Part shown: positions 56,451 through 64,000 of the stretch, one piece after another | Position numbering within the stretch: position 1 is the first letter of the stretch | Layout of the letters: every line of letters starts with the position of its first letter | From: Stappia sp. ES.058 | Lineage (GTDB): Bacteria > Pseudomonadota > Alphaproteobacteria > Rhizobiales > Stappiaceae | Direction of reading: 5' to 3' | NCBI RefSeq assembly: GCF_900105595.1 | Contig: NZ_LT629784.1 | Location: 3,998,501-4,062,500 of the forward strand | DNA length: 64,000 nt | Position numbers and translations under genes: made by a program | The notes under the pieces: model-generated | The model's database searches: none | What the model saw: the letters and a program-made list of their open reading frames with translations, nothing else | Told to the model about the DNA's origin: nothing

Positions 56451-57254
56451 CTACTTGATCGCCAGGTAACCGACAAAGCTGAGATAGCGCATGACGGTGA
56501 AGACCGAGGAGAAGCCGGCGTCGCGCAAGGACTGAACGTTTTCCTCCGACGTTTGCGGATTGAGGATGCCTTTCAGGCTCTTGCTCTTGGCGATGATCTC
56601 CGCAGGGTGGAACCCCTGCTCGATCTTGAAGTCGATATAGAGGCTGGAAAGAAGATCCTGCGCCACGGGATCGGAACCGCGCACCTTCTCGAACATGATC
56701 AGCCCGCCGCCTGGAAGCAGGGAATCGTAGAGCTTCCTGATCAGTTGCGCGCGCACCGCCAGCGGCGTGAACTGAATGGTGTAATAGGACAGGAAGAGAT
56801 TGGCGCGCTCGAAGGCGAACCGGAGGATATCCGAGGTGACGAACTCAATGCCGAGGTGGCCGTGCTCCTCACGCGCCTTCAGCGTCATCGCCTCGACACT
56901 GTCGATGCCGACCCAGCGGACATTTTGATGCGCTGCGTGGCGGGTTGCAACCTTGCCGATCAACTCGCCGACAGAACTTCCTAGCTCATAGCATGCGGTG
57001 CCGTCCTGAACGAAGTAGTCGCTCAATTCACATGCGAGCTTGTGCCCTTCGGCATACATCGGGATTGAGCGTCGCACATGGTCCGCGAAGTGATTGGGCG
57101 TCTGGCCACCGAACGTCCAGCCGGCGTTTGCCGCACTGATGTTGTTGCCCACGCTGGCAATCTGGCCCGGTTCGGTATCGTGGGCCCCGCTCGGCACGGA
57201 GGCGGCGGCCGCAGCGCGTTTCCCGGGTTTCGTGTCGTGCACCTGCGCTTCCAT
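56451..57254 (-). CDS. CmoA-like SAM-dependent methyltransferase, first gene of the cluster
   Basis: 267 aa from the ATG at 57254 with GGGAG upstream. It aligns over most of its length with carboxy-SAM synthase CmoA: GWTFGGQTPNHFADHVRRS, YFVQDGTACYELGSSVGE, LSYYTIQFTPL, LLPGGGLIMFEKV. The arginine that holds the carboxylate of Cx-SAM in E. coli CmoA (Arg199, from memory) aligns with Ser224 here (IAKSKSLKGIL). That suggests it uses ordinary SAM as a methyltransferase. The first 40 residues form an Ala-rich extension. The candidate promoter at 57442-57470 should drive it and the genes behind it. Confidence 0.85.
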   Translation of the reverse strand: MEAQVHDTKPGKRAAAAASVPSGAHDTEPGQIASVGNNISAANAGWTFGGQTPNHFADHVRRSIPMYAEGHKLACELSDYFVQDGTACYELGSSVGELIGKVATRHAAHQNVRWVGIDSVEAMTLKAREEHGHLGIEFVTSDILRFAFERANLFLSYYTIQFTPLAVRAQLIRKLYDSLLPGGGLIMFEKVRGSDPVAQDLLSSLYIDFKIEQGFHPAEIIAKSKSLKGILNPQTSEENVQSLRDAGFSSVFTVMRYLSFVGYLAIK

Positions 57255-57441
57255 TGCCTGCTCCCGCTTGCGTTCTTTTGGACGACCCCGATATGAGCGA
57301 ACCGCAAGCCCGGTCACTCGCGCATGTCAGAGACGACTGATTTTATCGCCGATGCATCCGGGGTGCCCACATTCCGGTCAATTGCGAAATCCCGTCTGGA
57401 CCATCCCATTCCAAATGACGTGTATGGCGCCAGACTTTAAA

Positions 57442-57470
57442 ATTTAAGGTTGTAATTCCGGGATTGTCAA
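57442..57470 (-). promoter_or_regulatory. Candidate sigma-70 promoter of the biosynthetic cluster
   Basis: On the reverse strand a perfect -35 TTGACA (57470-57465), a 17-base spacer and a -10 TTAAAT (57447-57442). Overlapping dyads: ATTCCG-N11-CGGAAT (57455-57477) and the perfect palindrome AATCGCGATT (57475-57484), good operator candidates. The leader to the first ATG would be about 180 bases. Confidence 0.55.
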
Positions 57471-57541
57471 TCGGAATCGCGATTGCCTGTGCGTGGCGCG
57501 CGGGGATGCAAACACACGAGCGGGCATGTTCTGCGCTTCCG

Positions 57542-57574
57542 CTCCTTGACGAGACGCAATCCGCCTCGAACCAT
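57542..57574. repeat. Dispersed intergenic repeat, copy 2
   Basis: Partner of 25021-25053 (27 of 33 bases equal). Lies between the biosynthetic cluster promoter and the phaZ terminator. Confidence 0.55.
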
Positions 57575-57700
57575 GGCAATCCCATTTATGGGTCCACCCC
57601 CTGAGGCGGGGGCTGTTTCACGAAGGGGAAGGTCGCCGTCTCGCGCGTCTGGGCCGGGCAATCTGCCACACGGAACCTGCGCAGAATCGTTGCCGGCATG

Positions 57701-57733
57701 AAAAAGGGGCGGAACCGGTCCCGGCTCCGCCCC
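57701..57733 (-). terminator. Rho-independent terminator of phaZ
   Basis: Read on the reverse strand: a GC-rich stem of 13 pairs with one G-U (GGGGCGGAGCCGG against CCGGTTCCGCCCC), a tiny loop, then TTTTT. It begins about 35 bases after the phaZ stop. The clearest intrinsic terminator in the window. Confidence 0.88.
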
Positions 57734-57767
57734 TCGGCACGATCGGATTTTGCCTATTCTTGCGCGA

Positions 57768-59405
57768 TCAGCCGTCCACAGGCTGTTTCGTCAGCTTGCG
57801 TGCCTGCTCGATCCAGCCATCGCGGGCAATGCGGCCACGAAAGTCGAGCTTGCTGTCGAGCGCGGAAATCTGCGCATCGGTGAGGGCTGCTATCTGCCAG
57901 TAATGGAAGATGCCGGCACCGTTGAGGGCTGTTTGCAGTTTTGGTCCGACTCCACTGATAGCGGTGAGGTCGTCGGCCGCGCCCTGTGGTTCGGCAAGGA
58001 GCACTTCGGCGAGCGGGTCGGAGAGTATTCCCGATTTCGGGTTGCTCGCAGGTTTTGCCTTGGCGGTGGGCTTTTCCTGTGTGGCAGTCGCGACGGTTGA
58101 AGCGGCGGAGCCTGTCTTGGTGGCGACGGCCACTTCCGTTCGGTTTTCGGGGATCGCAGGCGCTTTGTCCGGACGCTGGTGGTGGGTTCTGATGAAATCC
58201 ATCACCCGGGGTGCGATTTCGGATCGGAACCGCGATCCGTTGAACACCCCATAGTGGCCGACATTCGGCTGGGTGTAGTGGGCCTGCATGTCGGCGGCGA
58301 GATCGGTGCACAGGTCGTGCGCCGCCTTGGTCTGACCGCCGCCGGTGATATCGTCCTTCTCGCCCTCGACCGTCAGCAAGGCCGTACGGCGGATCTTGCC
58401 GCAATCGACAAGTTCACCGCGATGACGGAATTCACCCTTCGGAAGGGCATGGGTGATGAACACCGTCTCCACCGTCTGCAGGTAGAACTCGGCGGTGAGG
58501 TCCATCACGGCAAGATACTCGTCGTAGAAGTCCCGGTGCTTTTCCGCGCTGTCGCCGTCGCCGTCGACCAGATGCTGGAAATACTCGTGGTGGGCCGTCA
58601 CGTGGCGGTCGAGGTTCATGCTCATGAAGCCCGACAGCTGCAGGAATCCGGGATAGACGTCCCGCAGGAAGCCCGGCTGCGGGAACGGGACCTTCATGAT
58701 CACATTGCGGCGGAACCACTCGATCCCGTTGCTTTCGGCAAGATCGTTGACGGCCGTCGGATTGATCCGTGTATCGATCGGCCCGCCCATCAGCGTCATT
58801 GTCGCCGGTGACAGCGGATCCTCGTGACCTTCCATCACCGCGACGGCTGCAAGGACGGGAACCGAGGGCTGGCAAACCGCGATGACATGGGTGTCGGGCC
58901 CCAGGAAGTGCAGCATCTCGATGACATAGTCGATGTAGTCGTCGAGATCGAAACTGCCCTGGCTCACGGGAACCATGCGCGCGTCGATCCAGTCGGTGAT
59001 ATAGACGTCGGCGCGCGGCAGAAGCGTTTCCACGGTGCCGCGCAACAGCGTCGCATAGTGACCCGACATGGGCGCGATAACCAGGATCTTGGGATCCTGA
59101 CGCTGCTTCGCACCAAGTTTGCGGTCGAAATGCAGCATGTTGCAAAACGGCTTGCTCCAGACCACTTCTTCGCGAACGGGAACCTTGACCCCGCTGACGG
59201 TGGTCTCGTCGAGCCCGAACGCGGGCTTTCCGTAGCGCCGTGTCATGCGTTCGACCAGTTCGCATCCGGCCGCGACCGAACGGCCCACGGGCGTGTGCGT
59301 AAGTGGGTTGAGCGGATTTTGAAAATAGAGACGGGTCATGTCGGCCGTCGCCCGCATGGGACTCATGGCCGCGTGATTGAATTCATACATATGATAGAAT
59401 GGCAC
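57768..59405 (-). CDS. phaZ: Intracellular PHB depolymerase with C-terminal helix-hairpin-helix extension
   Basis: Mobilises stored polyhydroxybutyrate. It is 545 aa. The N-terminal about 420 residues are the PhaZ type: YHMYEFNHAAMSPMRA start, PMSGHYATLLRGTVETLLP, a Cys nucleophile in VCQPSVP (Cys178), DDITGGGQT and the His in NVGHYGVFNGSRF. A low-complexity Ala/Thr/Lys linker (about 425-477) leads to an extra domain (478-545) with LTAISGVGPKLQTALNGAG, a helix-hairpin-helix of the kind found in NuoE-type and DNA-binding proteins. Most PhaZ proteins end near 410-420. The tail may bind DNA, a partner or the granule surface. It is followed by a strong terminator. Confidence 0.93.
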   Translation of the reverse strand: MPFYHMYEFNHAAMSPMRATADMTRLYFQNPLNPLTHTPVGRSVAAGCELVERMTRRYGKPAFGLDETTVSGVKVPVREEVVWSKPFCNMLHFDRKLGAKQRQDPKILVIAPMSGHYATLLRGTVETLLPRADVYITDWIDARMVPVSQGSFDLDDYIDYVIEMLHFLGPDTHVIAVCQPSVPVLAAVAVMEGHEDPLSPATMTLMGGPIDTRINPTAVNDLAESNGIEWFRRNVIMKVPFPQPGFLRDVYPGFLQLSGFMSMNLDRHVTAHHEYFQHLVDGDGDSAEKHRDFYDEYLAVMDLTAEFYLQTVETVFITHALPKGEFRHRGELVDCGKIRRTALLTVEGEKDDITGGGQTKAAHDLCTDLAADMQAHYTQPNVGHYGVFNGSRFRSEIAPRVMDFIRTHHQRPDKAPAIPENRTEVAVATKTGSAASTVATATQEKPTAKAKPASNPKSGILSDPLAEVLLAEPQGAADDLTAISGVGPKLQTALNGAGIFHYWQIAALTDAQISALDSKLDFRGRIARDGWIEQARKLTKQPVDG

Positions 59406-59524
59406 GCGATTGACCCTTCTTTATGTTCCGGCCATGCCCTTGAAGGGATCGGAACGTTTTTTCGCATTGCAAAATAATATGACAAAGTCATGCGCCGCAT
59501 CAACCGGGACAGAGGTCGATAGTC

Positions 59525-59590
59525 AGCAATTGCTGCAAAATTGCCGCATGCTCGAGGAAAGACATGCAAGCACAGTCTGTTGCACTGCAA
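59525..59590. promoter_or_regulatory. Cluster of TTGC/GCAA inverted repeats upstream of phaZ (possible PhaR sites)
   Basis: In the 217-base gap between phaZ and hemW: AGCAATTGCT (59525-59534), GCAA-AA-TTGC (59535-59544) and TTGCA-C-TGCAA (59580-59590). A further ATGAC-AAA-GTCAT lies near 59478-59490. PHB regulator PhaR binds TGC/GCA-rich dyads in other alphaproteobacteria, so these are reasonable PhaR operators. Confidence 0.45.
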
Positions 59591-59622
59591 AAAAATAAAC
59601 AAATTTCGTAAAGATTGCTGCT

Positions 59623-60780
59623 TCAGGCCGCCAGATCGGCAACGACAGCGTCCAGAACGAGAAAACCGGCCGGCGTTGCGCGCAACCGATCGTCGTCCAG
59701 ATGTTCCACCATGCCATGCTCCACCAGCTGGGCGATGCGTCTCGGATCGATTGTGCGCCCGGCGATCGCCTCGTAGCGGGAGAGGTTGATGCCTTCCACG
59801 AGCCGCAGTCCCATCACCAGGTATTCGTCGCCCTGTTCTTCCTGGGTGAGCGCCTGATCCTCGACCAGTCCGTCGCCTCGCGCCTCGACAGCCTCAAGCC
59901 AGGTTTCGGGATGGCGCTCGGTCGCGGTGGCGAACTTGCCATTGCCGCCGGTCAGCCGCCCGTGCGCGCCCGGACCGACGCCGACATAGTCGCCATAACG
60001 CCAGTAGATCAGATTGTGCCGGGATTCCGCGCCCGGGACCGCGTGGTTCGACACTTCATAGGCCGGCATGCCGCGCGCCTCGCAAATCTCCTGCGTGAGG
60101 TCATAAAGATGTGCTGCGGTGTCGGGATCGGGTACGACCAGCTTCCCGGTGCGGTGAAGCTCGAAATAGGGCGTTCCGAGTTCGATCGTCAGCTGGTAGA
60201 GCGACAGATGATCGGCGGCGAGGTCGATGGCCTCGGACAGTTCCGCCTGCCAGTCGCGCGCCGTCTGATCGGGTCGCGCATAGATCAGATCGAAGGAAAT
60301 CCGGGGAAATGTGTCGCGCGCAATGGCAATCGCCGTCTTGGCCTGCGCGACGTCATGCAGGCGCCCGAGGCGTTTCAGGTCAGGGTCGTTCAGCGCCTGG
60401 ACGCCGAGCGACAGCCGGTTCACGCCGGCCGCGCGATAGCCCTTGAACCGGGTTGCCTCGACGGAGGAGGGATTGGCCTCCATCGTGATCTCCGCATCCG
60501 GCGCGACACTCCAAAACCCGCCGATCGCATCGAGCACGCGTGCAACCGTTGCCGGATCCATCAGCGACGGCGTGCCGCCGCCCAGAAAGATGGAATCGAC
60601 GCGCCGTCCGCGTGTGCGCTCGGCGAAGGTTTGAAGTTCACGCTCGAAGGCGCCCGCGAAGCGGGCCTGGTCCACGCCGGCATGGCGGACGTGGCTGTTG
60701 AAGTCGCAATAGGGGCATTTGGCCTCGCAAAACGGCCAATGCACATAGATGCCGAACCCGCCGTCGCTTTCGTGTGTCAT
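59623..60780 (-). CDS. hemW: Radical SAM heme chaperone HemW
   Basis: Inserts haem into membrane enzymes; formerly named as an oxygen-independent coproporphyrinogen oxidase. It is 385 aa from the ATG at 60780. The cluster-binding motif is [13 protein letters not shown], the SAM site [11 protein letters not shown], and [12 protein letters not shown] follows. It lacks the N-terminal extension of true HemN. The start overlaps the rdgB stop as ATGA, so hemW is the third gene of rph-rdgB-hemW. Confidence 0.94.
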   Translation of the reverse strand: MTHESDGGFGIYVHWPFCEAKCPYCDFNSHVRHAGVDQARFAGAFERELQTFAERTRGRRVDSIFLGGGTPSLMDPATVARVLDAIGGFWSVAPDAEITMEANPSSVEATRFKGYRAAGVNRLSLGVQALNDPDLKRLGRLHDVAQAKTAIAIARDTFPRISFDLIYARPDQTARDWQAELSEAIDLAADHLSLYQLTIELGTPYFELHRTGKLVVPDPDTAAHLYDLTQEICEARGMPAYEVSNHAVPGAESRHNLIYWRYGDYVGVGPGAHGRLTGGNGKFATATERHPETWLEAVEARGDGLVEDQALTQEEQGDEYLVMGLRLVEGINLSRYEAIAGRTIDPRRIAQLVEHGMVEHLDDDRLRATPAGFLVLDAVVADLAA

Positions 60781-61436
60781 GCGCTCTCCAGGCAGGCTTT
60801 CGAAAACGCCTGAAAGGCGCGGGCGCGATGGGACAGCGCCGGGCCGTCCAGTGTCCGGCCATGTTTTTCTTCCGGGGACATTTCCGCGAACGTGCGCGTG
60901 TGGCCATCGGGCTGGAACATCGGGTCGTAGCCAAAGCCGCCGTCGCCGCGCGGCGGCCAGACGATCTGTCCCTCGACCTCGCCGCGAAAGAACACACTTT
61001 GCCCGTCCGGCCATGCGAGGCACAGCACCGCAACGAAGGAGCCGCGCCGCTGCGCGTCGCTTGCGGAGCCGGCCGCCTGCAGCTTTTCCTCCACCGTTCG
61101 CATGGCCATGGCGAAGTCCTTTTCCGGACCACCCCAGCGTGCGGAATAGACGCCTGGCTGGCCGCCAAGGGCCTCGACGCAAAAGCCGCTGTCGTCGGCC
61201 AGGGCCGGCAGGCCGCTCGCCTTTGCCGCCGCCACCGCCTTCAACCCGGCGTTGGCTTCGAAGGTCGTGCCGGTTTCTTCCGGTTCGGGCAGGTCGAGCG
61301 CGCCCGCGGAGACCACCTCGAAGCCATAGGGCGCCATGAGGTCCTCGATCTCGCGCAGCTTGCCGGGATTGTGGCTGGCGATCACGATTCGGCCCGGTTC
61401 GAGGCAGCGGTGCGTTGGCTCACTGGCGTTGGACAT
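60777..61436 (-). CDS. rdgB: XTP/dITP diphosphatase (HAM1)
   Basis: House-cleaning pyrophosphatase for inosine and xanthosine triphosphates. It is 219 aa from the ATG at 61436, with GAGGAT upstream. [14 protein letters not shown] binds the phosphates; [20 protein letters not shown] and GGFGYDPMF are the other signatures. It lies 7 bases after rph. Confidence 0.96.
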   Translation of the reverse strand: MSNASEPTHRCLEPGRIVIASHNPGKLREIEDLMAPYGFEVVSAGALDLPEPEETGTTFEANAGLKAVAAAKASGLPALADDSGFCVEALGGQPGVYSARWGGPEKDFAMAMRTVEEKLQAAGSASDAQRRGSFVAVLCLAWPDGQSVFFRGEVEGQIVWPPRGDGGFGYDPMFQPDGHTRTFAEMSPEEKHGRTLDGPALSHRARAFQAFSKACLESA

Positions 61437-61443
61437 GGGATCC

Positions 61444-62157
61444 TCAGGAAATCGCCATCTTCTGGAAATCGACCAATTGTCCAATCCCTGTCTTGGCAAG
61501 CGCCAGCAGCTGGGCGAATTCGTCTTCGGAGAAGGGCGTGCCTTCCGCCGTTCCCTGGATCTCGACGATGCCGCCGGAGCCGGTCATCACGAAGTTTGCA
61601 TCGGTGTCGGCGTCGGAATCCTCGAGATAGTCGAGGTCGAGCACCGGCTTGCCGCCATAGATGCCGCAGGAAATGGCGGCGATGTGGTCCTTCAGGACCG
61701 GGGCGGACACCATCTCGCGCGCCCGCATCCACTCGACGCAATCCTTCAGCGCCACCCAGGCGCCGGTGATCGCGGCCGTGCGCGTGCCGCCATCGGCCTG
61801 GATCACGTCGCAATCGACCGAGATCTGGCGTTCGCCGAGCGACGGCAGATCCACGACGGCGCGCAGCGAACGGCCGATCAGGCGCTGGATTTCCTGGGTC
61901 CGGCCGGACTGTTTGCCGGTGGCGGCCTCGCGGCGCATGCGATCGCCGGTGGCGCGCGGCAGCATGCCGTATTCCGCCGTCACCCAGCCGCGGTTCTGAC
62001 CGCGCAGCCAGGGCGGGATGCGCTCTTCCAGGCTTGCCGTGCACAGGACGTGGGTATCGCCGAACTTGACGAGGCAGGAGCCTTCCGCGTGTTTTGAGAC
62101 GCCGCGCTCGAGTGTTACAGCACGCAACTCGTCTGCTGCACGTTTGGATGGCCGCAT
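61444..62157 (-). CDS. rph: Ribonuclease PH
   Basis: Phosphorolytic 3'-exonuclease that trims tRNA precursors. It is 237 aa. [14 protein letters not shown] is the usual start; [37 protein letters not shown] and [19 protein letters not shown] are catalytic-face signatures. First gene of the reverse operon, divergent from hrcA across 264 bases. Confidence 0.97.
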   Translation of the reverse strand: MRPSKRAADELRAVTLERGVSKHAEGSCLVKFGDTHVLCTASLEERIPPWLRGQNRGWVTAEYGMLPRATGDRMRREAATGKQSGRTQEIQRLIGRSLRAVVDLPSLGERQISVDCDVIQADGGTRTAAITGAWVALKDCVEWMRAREMVSAPVLKDHIAAISCGIYGGKPVLDLDYLEDSDADTDANFVMTGSGGIVEIQGTAEGTPFSEDEFAQLLALAKTGIGQLVDFQKMAIS

Positions 62158-62294
62158 GTCGATCCCTTTCCGGACGGTCGTGGCTGAGCCATTTGTGGCA
62201 TCTGCCGGGTGTTTCGCGCACTTCTAATGCAAACTGCGGCTGGAGAAAACGCTTCTCTGCCGTTGCCCGGTCTTTGCGGGTGCGGTGGGCACCG

Positions 62295-62331
62295 GTTGTC
62301 GAGGCTCGGCGAACGGAAAAATTCCGACAAC
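62295..62331. promoter_or_regulatory. Inverted repeats in the rph/hrcA divergent region
   Basis: GTTGTCG at 62295-62301 and CGACAAC at 62325-62331 are complementary, and CGGAA-AAA-TTCCG (62314-62326) overlaps the right arm. This is not the CIRCE sequence, and I see no clear heat-shock sigma promoter. Confidence 0.35.
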
Positions 62332-62421
62332 CCCTCATTATCCTGCGAAGAGTCGTTATATTCCCGAAAGGGTGCGCATGGCCTTTCAGCCATCGCGGGT
62401 CGGACAACGAGGAAAGCAAAC

Positions 62422-63489
62422 GTGACATTGGGTGTTCCCTCCGTGAGCCTGAGCGAGCTTGATCAACGCTCGCGCGAAATCTTCCGGGCGATCGTCGAGA
62501 GCTACCTGGACACGGGTGAACCCGTGGGCTCGCGAAATCTCTCCCGTCACCCGTCGATCCGCCTCTCTCCGGCCTCCATCCGCAACATCATGTCGGATCT
62601 CGAGCATGCCGGACTGCTCTATGCGCCGCATACGTCCGCCGGGCGTCTCCCGACCGAGGGGGGCTTGCGGTTCTTTGTCGATGCGCTTCTGGAGGTCGGC
62701 GATCTCACGCGCGACGAGCGCTCGCAAATCGAGATCCAGGTGAAGGCCGCGCAGAGCGAGCGCACGTCAGAGCAGTTGTTGACTGAGGCAAGCCAGATGC
62801 TCTCCGGCCTGTCGCGCGGGGCGGGTGTCGTGTTCACTCACAAGGCCGATGTGCGGCTGCGGCATGTGGAATTTGTCCGCATCGAACCGCAAAAGGCGCT
62901 GGTCGTGCTGGTCGCCGACGACGGCTCGGTCGAAAACCGGATTGTCGCCCTGCCGCCGAACCTTCCGCAATCGGCGTTGATCGAGGCATCGAACTATCTC
63001 ACCAATCTGATTCGGGGCCGCACGCTGGCGGAGGCCCGTGTCGAACTGGAGACGCAGCGCGATCGTCACCAGGCCGAACTGGACGAACTGACCGCCAAGC
63101 TTGTCGAGATGGGTATTGCAACACGCGCCGGGACGGGGGCGGACGCTGGCTCGCTTATCGTGCGCGGGCGCTCCAACCTCCTTTCCGATCTCGAGGCGGA
63201 ACAGGATCTTGAGCGCATTCGCCTGCTGTTCGACGATCTGGAAAGCAAGCGCGACCTGATTCAGCTGCTGGCTGCCGCCGAAGGCGGCGATGGGGTGCGC
63301 ATTTTCATCGGCTCGGAGAACAAGCTGTTTTCCCTGTCGGGATCATCCATTGTGGTGTCCCCGTTTCGCGACCATGACGAACGGATCATCGGTGTCCTCG
63401 GGGTGATCGGTCCGACGCGGTTGAATTACGCACGCATCATTCCGATGGTCGATTATACGGCGCGTCTGGTCGGACGGCTGCTGCGCTGA
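62422..63489 (+). CDS. hrcA: Heat-inducible transcription repressor HrcA
   Basis: Represses groESL/dnaK-type operons by binding CIRCE, with activity set by GroEL. It is 355 aa from a GTG at 62422 after GAGGAAA; the frame is open upstream but without a ribosome site. The N-terminal winged helix ([40 protein letters not shown]) and the C-terminal [20 protein letters not shown] and [13 protein letters not shown] are typical. grpE, the usual downstream neighbour, does not follow directly here; a moeB/thiF gene does. Confidence 0.95.
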   Translation: MTLGVPSVSLSELDQRSREIFRAIVESYLDTGEPVGSRNLSRHPSIRLSPASIRNIMSDLEHAGLLYAPHTSAGRLPTEGGLRFFVDALLEVGDLTRDERSQIEIQVKAAQSERTSEQLLTEASQMLSGLSRGAGVVFTHKADVRLRHVEFVRIEPQKALVVLVADDGSVENRIVALPPNLPQSALIEASNYLTNLIRGRTLAEARVELETQRDRHQAELDELTAKLVEMGIATRAGTGADAGSLIVRGRSNLLSDLEAEQDLERIRLLFDDLESKRDLIQLLAAAEGGDGVRIFIGSENKLFSLSGSSIVVSPFRDHDERIIGVLGVIGPTRLNYARIIPMVDYTARLVGRLLR

Positions 63490-63585
63490 TATTCGGTACA
63501 CGCGAGATGCGCTGGTTCCCGCAGCGCTTCGATTTGGCCGTTCCGCCACGCGATACGGCCTCAATGACCCGCACACGAGCCTGAC

Positions 63586-64000
63586 ATGAGCCTGAGCCCC
63601 GCCGAACTCGAACGCTACGCCCGCCATATCGTTCTCCAGGATGTTGGCGGTCCAGGACAGCAGAAACTGAAAGCCGCACGCGTGCTTGTCATCGGCGCGG
63701 GTGGTCTCGGCTCCCCGGTGCTGCAGTATCTCGCGGCCGCCGGTGTCGGAACCCTGGGCATGGTGGACGATGACACCGTCTCGTTGTCCAATCTGCAGCG
63801 TCAGGTCATCCATGATACCGATCAGCTTGGCGAGCCCAAGGTCGCAAGTGCGGCGGAAACGCTTTCAAGGCTCAATCCTCACGTCAAGCTCGAACCATGG
63901 GCGGAGAGGCTGTCCCCGCACAATGCGCTTGCGCTGATCTCGCGCTATGATCTCGTTGTCGACGGGTCCGACAATTTCGCCACGCGCTATCTCGTCTCGG
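63586..64000 (+). CDS. MoeB/ThiF/HesA-type adenylyltransferase, 3' end cut by window
   Basis: E1-like enzyme that adenylates the C-terminus of a sulfur-carrier protein (MoaD or ThiS). The start MSLSPAELERYARHIVLQDV is typical of MoeB/HesA proteins. The ATP-binding VLVIGAGGLGSPVLQYLAAA and SLSNLQRQVIHDTDQLGEPK, then VDGSDNFATRYLVS, are visible before the window ends at about 138 codons. The Cys-zinc region and any rhodanese domain lie outside. It lies 96 bases after hrcA. Confidence 0.92.
   Translation, partial: MSLSPAELERYARHIVLQDVGGPGQQKLKAARVLVIGAGGLGSPVLQYLAAAGVGTLGMVDDDTVSLSNLQRQVIHDTDQLGEPKVASAAETLSRLNPHVKLEPWAERLSPHNALALISRYDLVVDGSDNFATRYLVS

Larger units (their letters stand above)
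57255..57767. other. 513-base intergenic region: cluster promoter, repeat copy and phaZ terminator
   Basis: No convincing gene. It contains the AT-rich promoter/dyad region of the cluster (57442-57484), the second copy of a dispersed repeat (57542-57574) followed by the hairpin CCCAT-TT-ATGGG, and the phaZ terminator (57701-57733). A short open frame on the reverse strand (57467-57661) covers the repeat but has no ribosome site and looks non-coding. No FMN riboswitch consensus is visible in the 180-base leader. Confidence 0.6.

Noticed and set aside
57255..57441. FMN riboswitch in the leader of the biosynthetic cluster
   Set aside because: None of the conserved FMN-aptamer segments could be found by eye; a covariance search would settle it.
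57467..57661. Small reverse-strand open frame of 64 codons
   Set aside because: No ribosome site, covers a dispersed repeat and hairpins, no family resemblance.
62158..62421. CIRCE element upstream of hrcA
   Set aside because: The nine-base arms TTAGCACTC/GAGTGCTAA are not present; only unrelated inverted repeats occur.

Overview
The window is a GC-rich (roughly 63-65 % by eye) alphaproteobacterial chromosome segment. The blocks accD-folC, hisB-DUF2628-hisH-hisA-hisF-hisE-coaA, hemW-rdgB-rph against hrcA, and bigR with its sulfide operon are typical of Hyphomicrobiales (Rhizobiales). The mix of TRAP transporters, PHB metabolism and catabolic genes would fit a marine or host-associated genus such as those in Stappiaceae. 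The genus is inference; no rRNA or tRNA gene was found.

Layout: (1) 1-6.6 kb: TRAP importer genes (dctM, dctP), a PuuA-type glutamine synthetase, an aldehyde dehydrogenase and an iron alcohol dehydrogenase, probably an amine or amino-alcohol catabolic cluster. (2) 6.7-16 kb: core genes trpA, accD, folC (forward), coaA and the his operon (reverse), pyrF. (3) 16-24.9 kb: gcdH with a flavin oxidoreductase, an aminotransferase and a divergent LysR gene; a small RlpA-like protein; a PAS-GGDEF-EAL protein; an unassigned alpha/beta-hydrolase-like protein. (4) 25-29.7 kb: a BigR-controlled sulfide/persulfide operon (two YeeE/YedE-type proteins, persulfide dioxygenase, DUF442 phosphatase-like protein, SulP transporter). 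(5) 29.9-46.3 kb: DedA-PAP2-LssY membrane protein, polyphosphate:AMP phosphotransferase, pobA with an AraC regulator, azoreductase with LysR, an amidohydrolase-P450-acyltransferase string, a second TRAP importer and a sulfatase-superfamily enzyme. (6) 46.4-57.3 kb: ten reverse-strand genes forming a biosynthetic cluster. (7) 57.7-64 kb: phaZ fused to a helix-hairpin-helix tail, hemW-rdgB-rph, hrcA and a cut moeB/thiF-like gene.

The most interesting part is 46390-57254. It holds a GTP cyclohydrolase II, a RibD-like deaminase whose reductase half looks degenerate, a SUMF1-fold protein without the formylglycine-generating cysteines, a WD40 protein and SAM methyltransferases. This is the gene content I recall for toxoflavin (7-azapteridine) operons. 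Added to it are two ATP-grasp ligases, a cysteine-synthase-like PLP enzyme, a CmoA-like methyltransferase lacking the Cx-SAM arginine, and an MFS exporter. Five ATGA start/stop overlaps point to tight translational coupling. I read it as a pathway for a GTP-derived pyrimidine or azapteridine metabolite that is probably joined to amino acids, and I do not recognise it as a described cluster.
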